Of a stretch of DNA of 25,606 bases, positions 1 through 8,222 are shown piece by piece. The stretch's first letter is position 1, and each line of letters begins with the position of its first letter. The notes under the pieces were generated by a model. That model did not search any database. It was not told the origin of the DNA and saw only the letters and a program-made list of their open reading frames with translations. A program made the position numbers and the translations under genes. The DNA is from CAYSLU01 sp964431965. Its GTDB lineage: Bacteria; Verrucomicrobiota; Kiritimatiellia; CAIKKV01; CAYSLU01. The DNA is taken from positions 1 to 25,606 of the forward strand of contig CAYSLU010000080.1 in the NCBI GenBank assembly GCA_964431965.1, in the 5' to 3' direction.

Positions 1-21
1 GCCGCCTGCCGGGCGGCGCCC
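1..21. repeat. Truncated copy of a GC-rich hairpin repeat
   Basis: The first 21 bases of the window are identical to 23438-23458. The complete copy, at 23435-23457, is a perfect 9-bp stem (GGCGCCGCC / GGCGGCGCC) around a 5-base loop; here the left arm is cut by the window edge. Two identical copies about 23 kb apart in non-coding DNA suggest a dispersed genomic repeat. Confidence 0.7.
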
Positions 22-62
22 GATGGAGGGCGGCAATCCCTTGCCGCCGCGGGGGCCCGCTG

Positions 63-120
63 GATCCGGCCGTCCGCGGCTCGGATGTGAAAGACCGGAG
101 AACGGCGGGGACCGTCTCCA
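63..120. repeat. Imperfect direct repeat, copy A
   Basis: This stretch aligns with 930-985 in the same orientation. Shared blocks include CCGGCCGTCC and CCGGAGAACGGCGGGG. The two copies bracket the small membrane-protein gene at 171-779, so this is either a dispersed intergenic repeat or the edge of a duplicated or mobilised segment. Agreement weakens on the right side, so the right boundary is approximate. Confidence 0.55.
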
Positions 121-170
121 GGCTGCAGCATCAAGATGGCGAACGCGATGTCCTGCGGGCTCGACCAAGG

Positions 171-779
171 TCATTCATCGCCACGACCGAGCGTAAGCCC
201 ATGAATCTTGAGTTCCCCCGACGAGGAGCTGATGATCAGCCGCTTGGGCGGACGGGACAGAGCGAACCGCTGCGGCGGCTGACTTCCCACCTGCAGGGAG
301 AACGAGTCATTGCTCCAGAACATTCGGATGGGCGTCTTTTCGCGCACGGCCACCTTGCCCGGAACGACGGCCTCTTCGGGTGCTTTCCCCTTTCGGCCGC
401 GGGTTCTTTTCACGACGAGCGGAGGCTGCCCCGGTGGCGCGCTGAGCGACAAGCCTGCGTACTCAGCATCCGTTTCCACCCGGATGGCAAAGTACGGAAA
501 GAACAGCTCATGAGCGCCGAGCCGCCTTATCTCCAATTCGCCGACACCCGCTGACATCGAGGAGATATCAAGGTGACGCCATTCGGAAAAGGCGCCGTCT
601 CTCGAGTCCAAGTCCATATAGAACTGTTGGCCCGGCGTTGCGGTGAACGATTGTCCTTGGGCGGGCGCCGGCGGAGCCGGAGCGATCATGAAGATGAGCG
701 CGGCCAGCAGAGCCAGGGCGATCATGACGATGAGCGCGGCCAGCGTGAGGCGGATCGATATTCTTCCTGGCTGCTTCAT
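171..779 (-). CDS. Hypothetical single-pass membrane or secreted protein
   Basis: This is a 202-residue protein of a family I do not recognise. The start chosen is the ATG at 779, preceded on the minus strand by an AGGAGA Shine-Dalgarno (787-792) with a 7-base spacer; a longer frame opens upstream to 875 but has no such signal. Residues about 8-33 form one long hydrophobic segment (two LAALI blocks) followed by a Pro/Ala stretch ending in APAQ, which could be a signal peptide or an N-terminal anchor. The remainder looks like a beta-rich extracytoplasmic domain with a basic patch (KRTRGRKGK) near the middle. The hydrophobic segment is encoded by a 36-bp tandem duplication. The gene is divergent from the PHP gene, with 329 bp between them. 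It is probably a cell-envelope protein; no function is assigned. Confidence 0.7.
   Translation of the reverse strand: MKQPGRISIRLTLAALIVMIALALLAALIFMIAPAPPAPAQGQSFTATPGQQFYMDLDSRDGAFSEWRHLDISSMSAGVGELEIRRLGAHELFFPYFAIRVETDAEYAGLSLSAPPGQPPLVVKRTRGRKGKAPEEAVVPGKVAVREKTPIRMFWSNDSFSLQVGSQPPQRFALSRPPKRLIISSSSGELKIHGLTLGRGDE
684..743. repeat. 36-bp-period tandem duplication in the membrane segment
   Basis: A 24-base block at 684-707 recurs at 720-743 with a single mismatch. The period is 36 bp, which is 12 codons in frame. On the minus strand it encodes the repeated pattern LAALIVMIA / LAALIFMIA, so the long hydrophobic segment of the 171-779 gene arose, at least partly, by duplication. Confidence 0.8.
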
Positions 780-874
780 ATGCGTCTCTCCTGTCCCGTC
801 AAACCTGGGCGAGCCCCAAACGCAGCATATGGGCGGTAGTCTATTGCACAAGGATGGGGTGTAAAGGCTGAACA

Positions 875-886
875 CTCAACGTTGAG
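875..886. promoter_or_regulatory. Perfect 12-bp palindrome CTCAACGTTGAG
   Basis: The palindrome lies about 95 bp upstream of the minus-strand gene and 223 bp upstream of the PHP gene. It could be an operator for a dimeric regulator. A related but imperfect sequence (ACTCGACGTTGAG) occurs at about 23227-23239, so it may instead belong to a dispersed repeat. The regulatory role is only a possibility. Confidence 0.3.
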
Positions 887-929
887 CATCGAAGTCGGGA
901 TCGGGTTTTCAGCGTTCGACTGTCCGCTG

Positions 930-985
930 GAGCCGGCCGTCCACGGCCGGATGCGGCAGGCCGGAGAACGGCGGGGGACCACCGA
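930..985. repeat. Imperfect direct repeat, copy B
   Basis: This is the partner of 63-120, with the same orientation and the same conserved core CCGGAGAACGGCGGGG. It lies between the two divergent genes. Confidence 0.55.
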
Positions 986-1108
986 CTCCAAATCGGCGCG
1001 GAGGATGAGTCTGGCGAGCGGCGGCCCGAACGGCTAGCTTACCGGACGGCTGACGCGCGCGATCGACGGCGCGCTTGGGCGCAACGAACGCACACCGGGA
1101 GGACGAAC

Positions 1109-2146
1109 GTGCCGAAACTCGACTTGAGCGATCTCCATGCCAAACGCGGTCAGACGCTGACAAGCTGGCTGTGGCACTACAAGGGCGATCTGGCCGTGCG
1201 GCTGGCCGAAAGCAGGAAGCTCTTTGGCAAGCGCCTTCTGGCCGTCGACATCCATTCGCATTCCATCCATAGCGACGGCCGGGCTACCGTTCAGGAAAAC
1301 GTCGAGATGGCCCGGCGCGTGGGGCTGGATTTCCTGTTCGCGACTGATCACCAAAGCCTCGCCCAGAAGCGGGATACCCTGAAGTGTCCGGACCTGTCAT
1401 GGGGCCAGGAGCCCGGCGCCGGCCCGCATCACATCGGGCTCCTGTGCGGGAAACGGCTCTTCAAGCCGGAGGGGCGTAGCATAGCGGATGACTTCGCGGC
1501 GGCGGCCCGCGTCGCCCCGTTCGTTTGGATTCCTCACCCGGCTGGCTGGTACCCGACGACGTGGTACACCGACGAGGCGATTGCCACGCTCTGGACGCTC
1601 GGTCCGTCGTTTGCCGTGGAGGTGCTGAACGGAGCCGTCAAGATCGTGAACGCCTACGATCCCTTTGACGCGAAGGCGGTGCAGGTGTGGGACCGGCTGC
1701 TGTGCGACGGCCGGAAGGTTGCCGCGCTCGGCGCGAGCGATGCTCATGTCCCCGAGTCCATCGGCACCGCTTGGACGGGCGTTTTCGCCGCGCGTCCAAC
1801 GGCGCCCTCAATCATCAGCTCCCTCCGGAACGGGCTGTGCTTCGCCACCGAATCGGCCCTGATTGACTTCTCCGGCGATGGCCGGCCGATGGGCTCGACC
1901 GTGCAACGCCGGAGGGGTAGCAGCGTCACACTCCGCTTTCGGGTCGCAGACGCGGCGGGCCTCGCGTGGGTGCGGGTCGTGTCCCAGGGGAAGGTCGTCC
2001 GGGATTACGCCCTTCGCGGCACGAAGATCTTCGAGGAGAGCCTGGCGTGTCGGGCCCTGAAGGCCGGCTATTACCGGATCGAAAGCGCGGCCATCGACAA
2101 CCGGCGCGCGTTCTCGACACCCATTTACATCGAACTCCGCGGGTGA
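1109..2146 (+). CDS. PHP-domain metallohydrolase (CehA/McbA-like)
   Basis: This 345-residue protein starts at a GTG preceded by a GGGAGGA Shine-Dalgarno at 1097-1103. Residues about 42-215 read as a PHP domain: DIHSHSIHSDG supplies H49, H51 and D56, ATDH supplies D80 and H81, HPAGW supplies H143, and GASDAH supplies D211 and H213. Together these make the usual multi-metal-binding set of this phosphoesterase superfamily. The C-terminal ~100 residues look like a beta-sandwich, as in CehA/McbA-type members. No signal peptide is evident. The family hydrolyses phosphoesters or carbamate-type bonds; the substrate cannot be read from the sequence. The gene is monocistronic and convergent with the giant beta-helix gene. 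The domain call is solid and the exact activity is unknown. Confidence 0.85.
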   Translation: MPKLDLSDLHAKRGQTLTSWLWHYKGDLAVRLAESRKLFGKRLLAVDIHSHSIHSDGRATVQENVEMARRVGLDFLFATDHQSLAQKRDTLKCPDLSWGQEPGAGPHHIGLLCGKRLFKPEGRSIADDFAAAARVAPFVWIPHPAGWYPTTWYTDEAIATLWTLGPSFAVEVLNGAVKIVNAYDPFDAKAVQVWDRLLCDGRKVAALGASDAHVPESIGTAWTGVFAARPTAPSIISSLRNGLCFATESALIDFSGDGRPMGSTVQRRRGSSVTLRFRVADAAGLAWVRVVSQGKVVRDYALRGTKIFEESLACRALKAGYYRIESAAIDNRRAFSTPIYIELRG

Positions 2147-2171
2147 GTGGGGTGCGGAACAGAGGTCGTAC

Positions 2172-2328
2172 TAGTGTGTGCTGTCTCAGAAGTAGGCGTA
2201 CAGAATGAAGGTCATCCTGAGCAAAGCGAAGGATCTCTTGCCGTGCGATCAGGCCCGAGATTCCTCGCTCCGCTCGGAATGACAAGCACTTACGCGTTTT
2301 GCATAGTCATCTGCGGTACAGCACACTA
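2172..2328. mobile_element. Miniature palindromic element (MITE-like) with TA-flanked inverted ends
   Basis: A nested palindrome of about 157 bp lies between two convergent genes. The outer ends GTGTGTGCTGT (2174-2184) and ACAGCACAC (2318-2326) are inverted and each is flanked by TA (2172-2173 and 2327-2328), which fits a TA target duplication as made by Tc1/mariner-IS630-type transposases. The inner arms, 2211-2237 and 2257-2283, are imperfect inverted copies (left starts GTCATCCTGAGC, right ends GCTCGGAATGAC). This core resembles a palindrome seen in many unrelated bacterial genomes, often mis-translated as peptides containing HSERSEE. There is no transposase, so it would have to be mobilised in trans. 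The right end overlaps the stop codon of the 2326-8103 gene. Confidence 0.8.
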
Positions 2329-5300
2329 GCGGATGATCACGACGGTTCGTATGTACGGGGCCAGCTCGTAGGCGCCCATGTCGACGGCGGATCGGATCAC
2401 GCGCGGGTTTCCGTCGAGATCGCGGGCGCCGCTCACCCAGTCGAGGTTGAGGCCGCTGTCGGCGCACGGCGAGCCAGACCGGAGGCGATAGCTGGAGGCG
2501 TTGGTGTCGGCGAAGCGCGGGTCGGAGCTGATGTTGCCGCGGGATCCAGGCGTCAGGGCGGGCGAGCAGGATCGGCCGATATTCGTCCCGGCGCCGCCGA
2601 TATCCCCGCCGGTCTGGCCCAGCGCGATGTTGTAGTACACGATGCAGTTCGTGGCCGCGCCGCCGCTCATGTACAGGCCGGACACGGCGCCCGTCGGGTT
2701 CAGCGTCACGTTGCCCGCGATGGTCGCGTTCTGGAGTCGGCCGGCATCCATGTAGACCCCTGCGCCCGAGTTGGTGACCGTGTTGGCCGCGATCAGGCAG
2801 TTCCGGTTCGTCCCGCCAGCCATGTAGACGCCGCCGCCGCCGGCGTCCGTTCCGTTCACAACGACGTTGGAGCGAATATCGCAGTTCCAGAGCAGTCCGC
2901 CCGTCATCCAGACGCCGCCGCCGTACCGGCCGGCGTTTCCGCCGCTCCTCCGGTTGGCGCGGATGGTGCAGTTGGAGACCAGGCCGCCAGTCAGATAGAC
3001 GCCGCCGCCGCCGTCGTTGGCCGTGTTGCCGGCGATCAGCGAGTCGCACACGAGTCCGCCCGTCATGCGGACCCCTCCGCCGAAGCCAGAGTTCTGATGG
3101 CTCGCGGTGTTATTCGTGATGACGCAGCGGTCCACCAGGCCGGTCGCCACGTAGACGCCGCCGCAGCTCCCGATGCTGTTGCCGGCCACGATGCAGCGGC
3201 GCAGCGTGCCGCCGGCCAGGTTGGCCGCCCCGTAATAGCCGAAGCCGAGGCTGCCGCCGGTCAGGAGGAATCCGTCCACTTCCGCTGCGGGGTGGGAGAT
3301 GAGGAATATCTGCGATCCGGTGCTGCGGAGAACGGTGTTCGTGGGGCCATCGACGCCCAGCACCGTGATCGGCCGGCCGATGCTGATGGGCGCGGTGATG
3401 CTGTAGATGCCGTTCGACACGTGCACGGTTCCGTTGTCCGCCACGACGGTCACCGCGTCGGCGAGATTGCGGGCGGCGGTCGCCCACGTGTGGTACGGCG
3501 CGCGGTTGGCGCCGGTTGTCGATACATACGCGTCGGACGAGTAGACGACGATGTACGCGACGCGGGTCTGCGAGGCGGCCTGGCCCAGCGCGTTCGTGCA
3601 GTTCAGCGTCACCGAGTAGAAGCCGGGCTCGGCGTAGGTGTGCGACGCCACGGCGAGGTCGGTGCCCGCCTCGTCGTTCTCCCCGTCGCTCGTCCAGTCC
3701 CATGTGTAGAACACGCTGCTGGTGCCCGGGCCGGCGACCGTGGCGGTGAAGACGGCCGCCACGCTGTTCGTGCCGACAGCCGGTATCGCGGAGAAGGCGC
3801 AGGCGAACGTGGCGGTCGTCGTTGGCCGCTCGTAGGCCCCCATGTCGGACACGGCCGCGCCGTCGCCGTTACCGTCCTGGGGGCGGGTGGAGCCGTCGAG
3901 ATCCACGGTCAGCTCCGGTAGGTTCGTCGCTGTGTCGGCGCAAGGCGAACCGAACGCCAGGCGGTAGTCCCCGCCGGACCGGTCGATGAACGACGGGTCG
4001 TCGCCGATGTTGGCGGTCCCGGCGGGAGCCGGTTGCGCGCACGAGTAGCCGATCACGCCCCCGCTCCGGAAGACGTTCTCCACGCCGGCGGCCGGGAAGG
4101 CCGTTCCGTTGTAGAAGGCGACCGAGTTGGTGACGCCGCCGCCGGTCATGTAGATTCCCGAGTAGCTGTCCAGCGCGCGCTGGTTGTCGGCCACCGTGCA
4201 GTGGACAAGGGCGCCGCCGGTCATGTAGACCCCGCCGCCGAAGCCGGTCGGGCTTGCGGCCGTCAGGCGGTTCCGAACGATGAGGCAGTTCTCCGCTCGT
4301 CCGCCGGCGAGCCAGAGGCCACCGGCATTGGCGGGCGCGTAGGCGGTGGAGTTGCTGGCGATGCGGCAGTTCCGGATGGTGCCGCCGGAGCTGTAGACTC
4401 CGCCCGCTCCGTCCATGCATCGATTGTTCTCGATCAGGCAGTTGCTCACGACGCCGGCGCTCATCCACACGCCGCCGCCGAAGCCGGTGTTCTGGTGGGT
4501 GGCCCCGTTGTTCGTCAGGATGCAGTCGTGCACGAATCCGCCTTCCATGTGGACGGCGCCGCCGTACGTGCCGAGCGTGTTGCCGGTGATGCGGCAGTTC
4601 CGGACCTCGCCGCCGGTCATGTAGATCGCCCCGGAGTGGGGATAGCCGAGGCTGATGCCGGAGAGCGTGAAGCCGTCGATCAGCGCCCCCGGGTGGAAGA
4701 GATCCAGGATGCGCGAGGGGCCCGGGCTCCGGAGCGTCGTGGCGGCGTACCCGCCCTCGGCGACCAGTCGCGTCCCGCGGGTCACGGCGATCTTTGTGCC
4801 GACCGCGTAGGTCCCCGCCGCCACGTGAACGGTCCCGGTTCCCAGCACGGCGTCCACCGCGGCCTGCACGGTGGTGGCCGCCTTGGCCCACGTGTCGTAG
4901 GGGGCGACGTGCGCCCCGCTGGTGGCGACGTACGCATCGGGCGACCAGACGAAGATGTAGCGGGAGCGCGACGCGGACGCCGTGCCGCCGAAGGCGTTGG
5001 TGCAGACGAGCGTGACGGTGTAGACGCCCGGCGAGGCGTACAGGTGAGTCGCCGCCGCGAGCTCGGGCCCGGCCGCATCGACCAGCCCGTCGCTCTCCCA
5101 GTCCCAGCAGTATGTCACGGTCCCGGTGCCCGGTCCGGTCGTTACGGCGGAGAAGAGCGCGTCGAGCGAGTTCGTGCCTTCGGTCGCAGCAGCGGAGAAC
5201 GAGCACTCAAACGTGGCGCCGGCCGCGATGCGCTCGCGGCAGCCCATGTCCGGCGCGGCGGCACCATCGCCGTCGCCGTCGGCCGGACGCGGCGCGCCAG

Positions 5301-8103
5301 CCTGGTCGGCCGTCACCCACGAAAGCGGCAGCGCCGCGTCGACGCAGGGCGAGCCGAAAGCCAGCCCGCCGTCGAGGGCGGAGCCCGCGGCCAGTTCCGG
5401 CGGCAGATCGATGTTTCCGGTCCCGGCTGGGCGGGGCTGGGCGCAGGTGTAGGCGATGGCGCCTCCGGTGGCGCTGATGTTCTCCTCGGCCGTCGCGGGA
5501 AACCGCGACCCGTTGCCGTACACGATGCAGTTGGTCACTCCGCCGCCGGTCATGTAGACGCCCGACCCCCGGTCCAGGCTGGAGCACGCGTTGGCGGTGA
5601 TCGTGCAGTGGACAAGCGAGCCCCCGGTCATGCGGACCCCGGCTCCCTGGTAGGCGCCCAGCATCACGTTGTTCAGGCTGTTCCGGGCGATCAGGCAGTT
5701 GATCAGCCGGCCGCCTTCGAGGTCCACGCCGCCTCCGCCGACGATGCTTGCGCGGGCGGTTGTGTTGCTGATGATCGTGCAGGCGTCGACGTTTCCGGCG
5801 CCCACGTAGAGGCCGCCGCCGCCGTCCACGGCGTAGTTGCCGACGATCAGGCAGTTGCTGACCGCGCCGCCGGTCACCCGCAGGCCGCCGCCCAGCCCGG
5901 TGTTCTGATGCACGGCGGAGTTGCCCTCGACGACCGAGTCACGGAGCACACCACCGCTGATGCAGCCGCCGCCGTTGCTGTAGTTCGAGTTCCGGGCCAC
6001 GATGCAGCGCTGGACCAGCCCGCGCTTCACGTACAGCGGGCCGAACACCCCGTAGTTGAGCTGGTTGACGCAGCCGGTGATGGCGAAACCGTCCAGAAAC
6101 GCGCCCGGGTGATCGACCACGATGGGTGATACCGATCCGTAGGCGGGAAGGCGGCAGACGATGATCGCGTTGGTCGATGGCCCCACGCCGATCACGCTGA
6201 CCGCGGTCGTGAGGGACAGCCCGGCCGTGATGGGGTAGGTGCCCGGCGCGACCAGGACGGCGTCGCCGGCGTTTGTAGCCGCGGCCAGTGCGTTGCTGAT
6301 CGTGGTCGCAGCGGTGGCCCAGGTGTCGAACGGATACGCGTTCGAGCCGTTCGTCGCGACGTGGAACGGGCCGCGCGTCATGAACGCAGCGGCCTCGGAC
6401 CAGACGATGCCGGCTGCGTTTGAGGCGCTGATCGCGTAGGCGTAGGCGGTCGTTGGCCAGAGTCCCGCGACCGCGGCCTGGAACGTGCCGGTCTGAACGC
6501 CGAGTACGACGGTGGATGTGGCGGCCGCCCCATCCGCCCAGTACCGGACTTCCACGGTCGGCGCCTGCTCGACGATGCGGACGACGGCTCCGCGCAGGAT
6601 CGCCGTTGTCGCGGTGACATTGGTGGCGCCGGTGTTTGTGATCCCGGCGAGGCCGATCGTGCGGAAGGCTACAAGCTCGGGCGACCAGGCCGCTCCCGTC
6701 GAATTGGTCGCATAGGTTCGGTAGACGTAGTCCTGGCCGGCTGCGAGCGGCGCAGCGACCGCCGCGAACGTGTCGCCGGCCGCCGGCGGCACGGCGACGG
6801 CGAGGCGGGTCGCCCAGGCCGCCGGGTCGTTCGTGCCCTGATCGGAGGTGTCGATGCAGAAGAGGACCGACGGGTTCTCGGCGCCGCCGGCGCTGATCAG
6901 CCGGCCGCTCACGGCCGCCGTCGTCGCGCCCACCGCCGATGGGGCGAGTGCGCGAACTGTGAGATTGCTCGCCTGGAGCTCGACCGGGCCGACCGTCTGG
7001 AACGATGCGTTCGACGCCACGTTCAGCCATGCGGCCCAGATCCAGTTCGAGGCGCGGGCTTCGCCGGACACCTGGACCTCATCGATGATTCCCTGGAACT
7101 GCCTCGGGAAGCCGGCGGTGCCCCAGTGGCCGATGTGCAACTCGGTATCCGCGAGCGCGTAGGAAAGGGCGCCCGTCTGCGAGAGCGAGTTCTCCAGTCG
7201 GCCGTTCAGATAGAGGCGGATGGCCGTGCGGTCGTATGACGCGGCCAGGTGAACGAACCCGAGCGCCGACGTGTTCGTTGTGGCGGACGAGAGAAGCGCG
7301 AAGCCGTTCGTGATGCCGAACCCGGTGTCGAGGCGGTTGCCGGGGGTTGGCGAGTGCCGGAGCCCGTACGACAGGAAGGGCATGGCGGCGGTGCGACCCT
7401 TTGTGATGATCCAGTTTCCGTCGGCGTTCGATCCGGCGCCGATCGGCCGCACCCAGGCCGATACGGTCACATTCGATGGCGCGAGCGCGGGGGCGTTGCT
7501 GCAGTTGATGTAATCGTTCGTCCCGTCAAAGAGCAGCGCGTCGCCCGCGATTCCGCTGACGCGCTGCGACGTCGTCATCGCGCCCGCGATCCGCCCGTGG
7601 CTGCGCCAGCCGGTGCTGTCGCGGATCTGCGGAGCCGTGCCGGCCGGGTCCTCGCCCATGTGCCAGACGCCGACGAATCCGTTGGACCAGGCCGCTCCGT
7701 TCGTGGCGTACGCTGGCGTGCCGGCGCCCGTGCCGCCCCAGTAGGCGTGCACGACGGTGTCGGTCCCCGTGATCTCGGGCGTCAGCACCCACACCAGCGA
7801 GGTGCCGACCGGGTCCCATCGCTCCACTTCGTAGGGCAGGGGCGTGACCCCGTCCGCCGCGGCGAAGCGCAGATCCGACCCGGCGGGCGTGTCGAACTGG
7901 CTGTAGCTGAAGCCGGCGATCGCATCCGGTGCGAAGCGGACGAGCACGGGCAGATTGGTGGCGGCTCCCGGAGCCGTGTAGCCGGCGAAGCGAATGGGGG
8001 CGTGGTAGTGCCAGTCCTGAAAGACCTGGGCGCGCGCGCTGGCCGGTGCGCCGGCTAGAACCGACAAGATCCCGAGCATCAGCCGTCTATGTATGCCGCT
8101 CAT
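2326..8103 (-). CDS. Giant secreted DUF2341/LamG/PKD/beta-helix repeat protein
   Basis: This is a 1925-residue exoprotein. The ATG at 8103 has an AGGAGG Shine-Dalgarno (8114-8119) with a 10-base spacer. Residues 1-26 form a signal peptide ending ASARAQ. They are followed by a DUF2341 domain (about 28-125, FQDWHYHAPIRF), a LamG/concanavalin-like domain (about 145-375, VGVWHMGED and LLFDGTNDYI), and two fibronectin-III-like segments (about 380-575). Three long right-handed beta-helix units follow, starting near residues 580, 1056 and 1524, each opening with a DUF1565-like block (VATSGAHVAPYDTWAKAATT type) and rich in GGGVYMTGG turns. Two PKD domains (about 964-1050 and 1431-1518) separate the units. 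Such folds bind or degrade polysaccharides or act as adhesins; I see no clear catalytic motif. No C-terminal anchor is visible: the protein stops at VVIIR soon after the last helix. It is divergent from the 8223 gene. The stop codon lies at the edge of the palindromic element. Confidence 0.9.
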   Translation of the reverse strand: MSGIHRRLMLGILSVLAGAPASARAQVFQDWHYHAPIRFAGYTAPGAATNLPVLVRFAPDAIAGFSYSQFDTPAGSDLRFAAADGVTPLPYEVERWDPVGTSLVWVLTPEITGTDTVVHAYWGGTGAGTPAYATNGAAWSNGFVGVWHMGEDPAGTAPQIRDSTGWRSHGRIAGAMTTSQRVSGIAGDALLFDGTNDYINCSNAPALAPSNVTVSAWVRPIGAGSNADGNWIITKGRTAAMPFLSYGLRHSPTPGNRLDTGFGITNGFALLSSATTNTSALGFVHLAASYDRTAIRLYLNGRLENSLSQTGALSYALADTELHIGHWGTAGFPRQFQGIIDEVQVSGEARASNWIWAAWLNVASNASFQTVGPVELQASNLTVRALAPSAVGATTAAVSGRLISAGGAENPSVLFCIDTSDQGTNDPAAWATRLAVAVPPAAGDTFAAVAAPLAAGQDYVYRTYATNSTGAAWSPELVAFRTIGLAGITNTGATNVTATTAILRGAVVRIVEQAPTVEVRYWADGAAATSTVVLGVQTGTFQAAVAGLWPTTAYAYAISASNAAGIVWSEAAAFMTRGPFHVATNGSNAYPFDTWATAATTISNALAAATNAGDAVLVAPGTYPITAGLSLTTAVSVIGVGPSTNAIIVCRLPAYGSVSPIVVDHPGAFLDGFAITGCVNQLNYGVFGPLYVKRGLVQRCIVARNSNYSNGGGCISGGVLRDSVVEGNSAVHQNTGLGGGLRVTGGAVSNCLIVGNYAVDGGGGLYVGAGNVDACTIISNTTARASIVGGGGVDLEGGRLINCLIARNSLNNVMLGAYQGAGVRMTGGSLVHCTITANACSSLDRGSGVYMTGGGVTNCIVYGNGSRFPATAEENISATGGAIAYTCAQPRPAGTGNIDLPPELAAGSALDGGLAFGSPCVDAALPLSWVTADQAGAPRPADGDGDGAAAPDMGCRERIAAGATFECSFSAAATEGTNSLDALFSAVTTGPGTGTVTYCWDWESDGLVDAAGPELAAATHLYASPGVYTVTLVCTNAFGGTASASRSRYIFVWSPDAYVATSGAHVAPYDTWAKAATTVQAAVDAVLGTGTVHVAAGTYAVGTKIAVTRGTRLVAEGGYAATTLRSPGPSRILDLFHPGALIDGFTLSGISLGYPHSGAIYMTGGEVRNCRITGNTLGTYGGAVHMEGGFVHDCILTNNGATHQNTGFGGGVWMSAGVVSNCLIENNRCMDGAGGVYSSGGTIRNCRIASNSTAYAPANAGGLWLAGGRAENCLIVRNRLTAASPTGFGGGVYMTGGALVHCTVADNQRALDSYSGIYMTGGGVTNSVAFYNGTAFPAAGVENVFRSGGVIGYSCAQPAPAGTANIGDDPSFIDRSGGDYRLAFGSPCADTATNLPELTVDLDGSTRPQDGNGDGAAVSDMGAYERPTTTATFACAFSAIPAVGTNSVAAVFTATVAGPGTSSVFYTWDWTSDGENDEAGTDLAVASHTYAEPGFYSVTLNCTNALGQAASQTRVAYIVVYSSDAYVSTTGANRAPYHTWATAARNLADAVTVVADNGTVHVSNGIYSITAPISIGRPITVLGVDGPTNTVLRSTGSQIFLISHPAAEVDGFLLTGGSLGFGYYGAANLAGGTLRRCIVAGNSIGSCGGVYVATGLVDRCVITNNTASHQNSGFGGGVRMTGGLVCDSLIAGNTANDGGGGVYLTGGLVSNCTIRANRRSGGNAGRYGGGVWMTGGLLWNCDIRSNVVVNGTDAGGGGVYMAGGTNRNCLIAANTVTNSGAGVYMDAGRLQNATIAGNVTLNPTGAVSGLYMSGGAATNCIVYYNIALGQTGGDIGGAGTNIGRSCSPALTPGSRGNISSDPRFADTNASSYRLRSGSPCADSGLNLDWVSGARDLDGNPRVIRSAVDMGAYELAPYIRTVVIIR
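2341..6366 (-). repeat. Three tandem beta-helix units of ~1.4 kb
   Basis: Unit 1 spans 6366-4939, unit 2 spans 4938-3535 and unit 3 spans 3534 to about 2341. Each starts with the same DUF1565-like motif (residues 580, 1056 and 1524; spacings 476 and 468 residues). Units 1 and 2 end with a PKD domain and unit 3 ends with the protein. The units share phrases such as NTGFGGG or NSGFGGG and CTNA, so they arose by duplication of a segment rather than from independent repeats. Confidence 0.8.
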
Positions 8104-8222
8104 CGTGGTTGTTCCTCCTCAGGCTCCGCCCGGCAGTCCAGCATATGGAACGGCGCCCTGAAAGCAAGGGGCGAAAGCGGTGTTCCGTTGCCAAGATCCG
8201 GCGTTTGGGGCATCTTCCTGCC
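8104..8222. promoter_or_regulatory. Shared divergent promoter region of the two giant exoproteins
   Basis: Only 119 bp separate the start codons at 8103 (minus) and 8223 (plus), so both promoters must lie here or overlap the coding ends. The minus-strand gene has a clear AGGAGG site (8114-8119). No convincing promoter boxes were identified. The arrangement would permit co-regulation of the two exoproteins. Confidence 0.4.

Larger units (their letters stand above)
780..1108. other. Divergent intergenic region (329 bp)
   Basis: This gap separates the divergent starts at 779 (minus) and 1109 (plus), so it must hold both promoters. I cannot pick convincing -35/-10 boxes. It contains a perfect 12-bp palindrome (875-886) and repeat copy B (930-985). 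No coding region in it looks real. Confidence 0.6.

Noticed and set aside
780..875. N-terminal extension of the 171-779 gene to 875
   Set aside because: The extension has no Shine-Dalgarno and would put 32 non-hydrophobic residues before the membrane segment. The ATG at 779 has a well-spaced AGGAGA.
2299..6129. Long plus-strand frames opposite the beta-helix gene
   Set aside because: They are antisense shadows of the 1925-residue exoprotein, low complexity (Arg/Ala/Val/His-rich), with no ribosome site and no recognisable fold.
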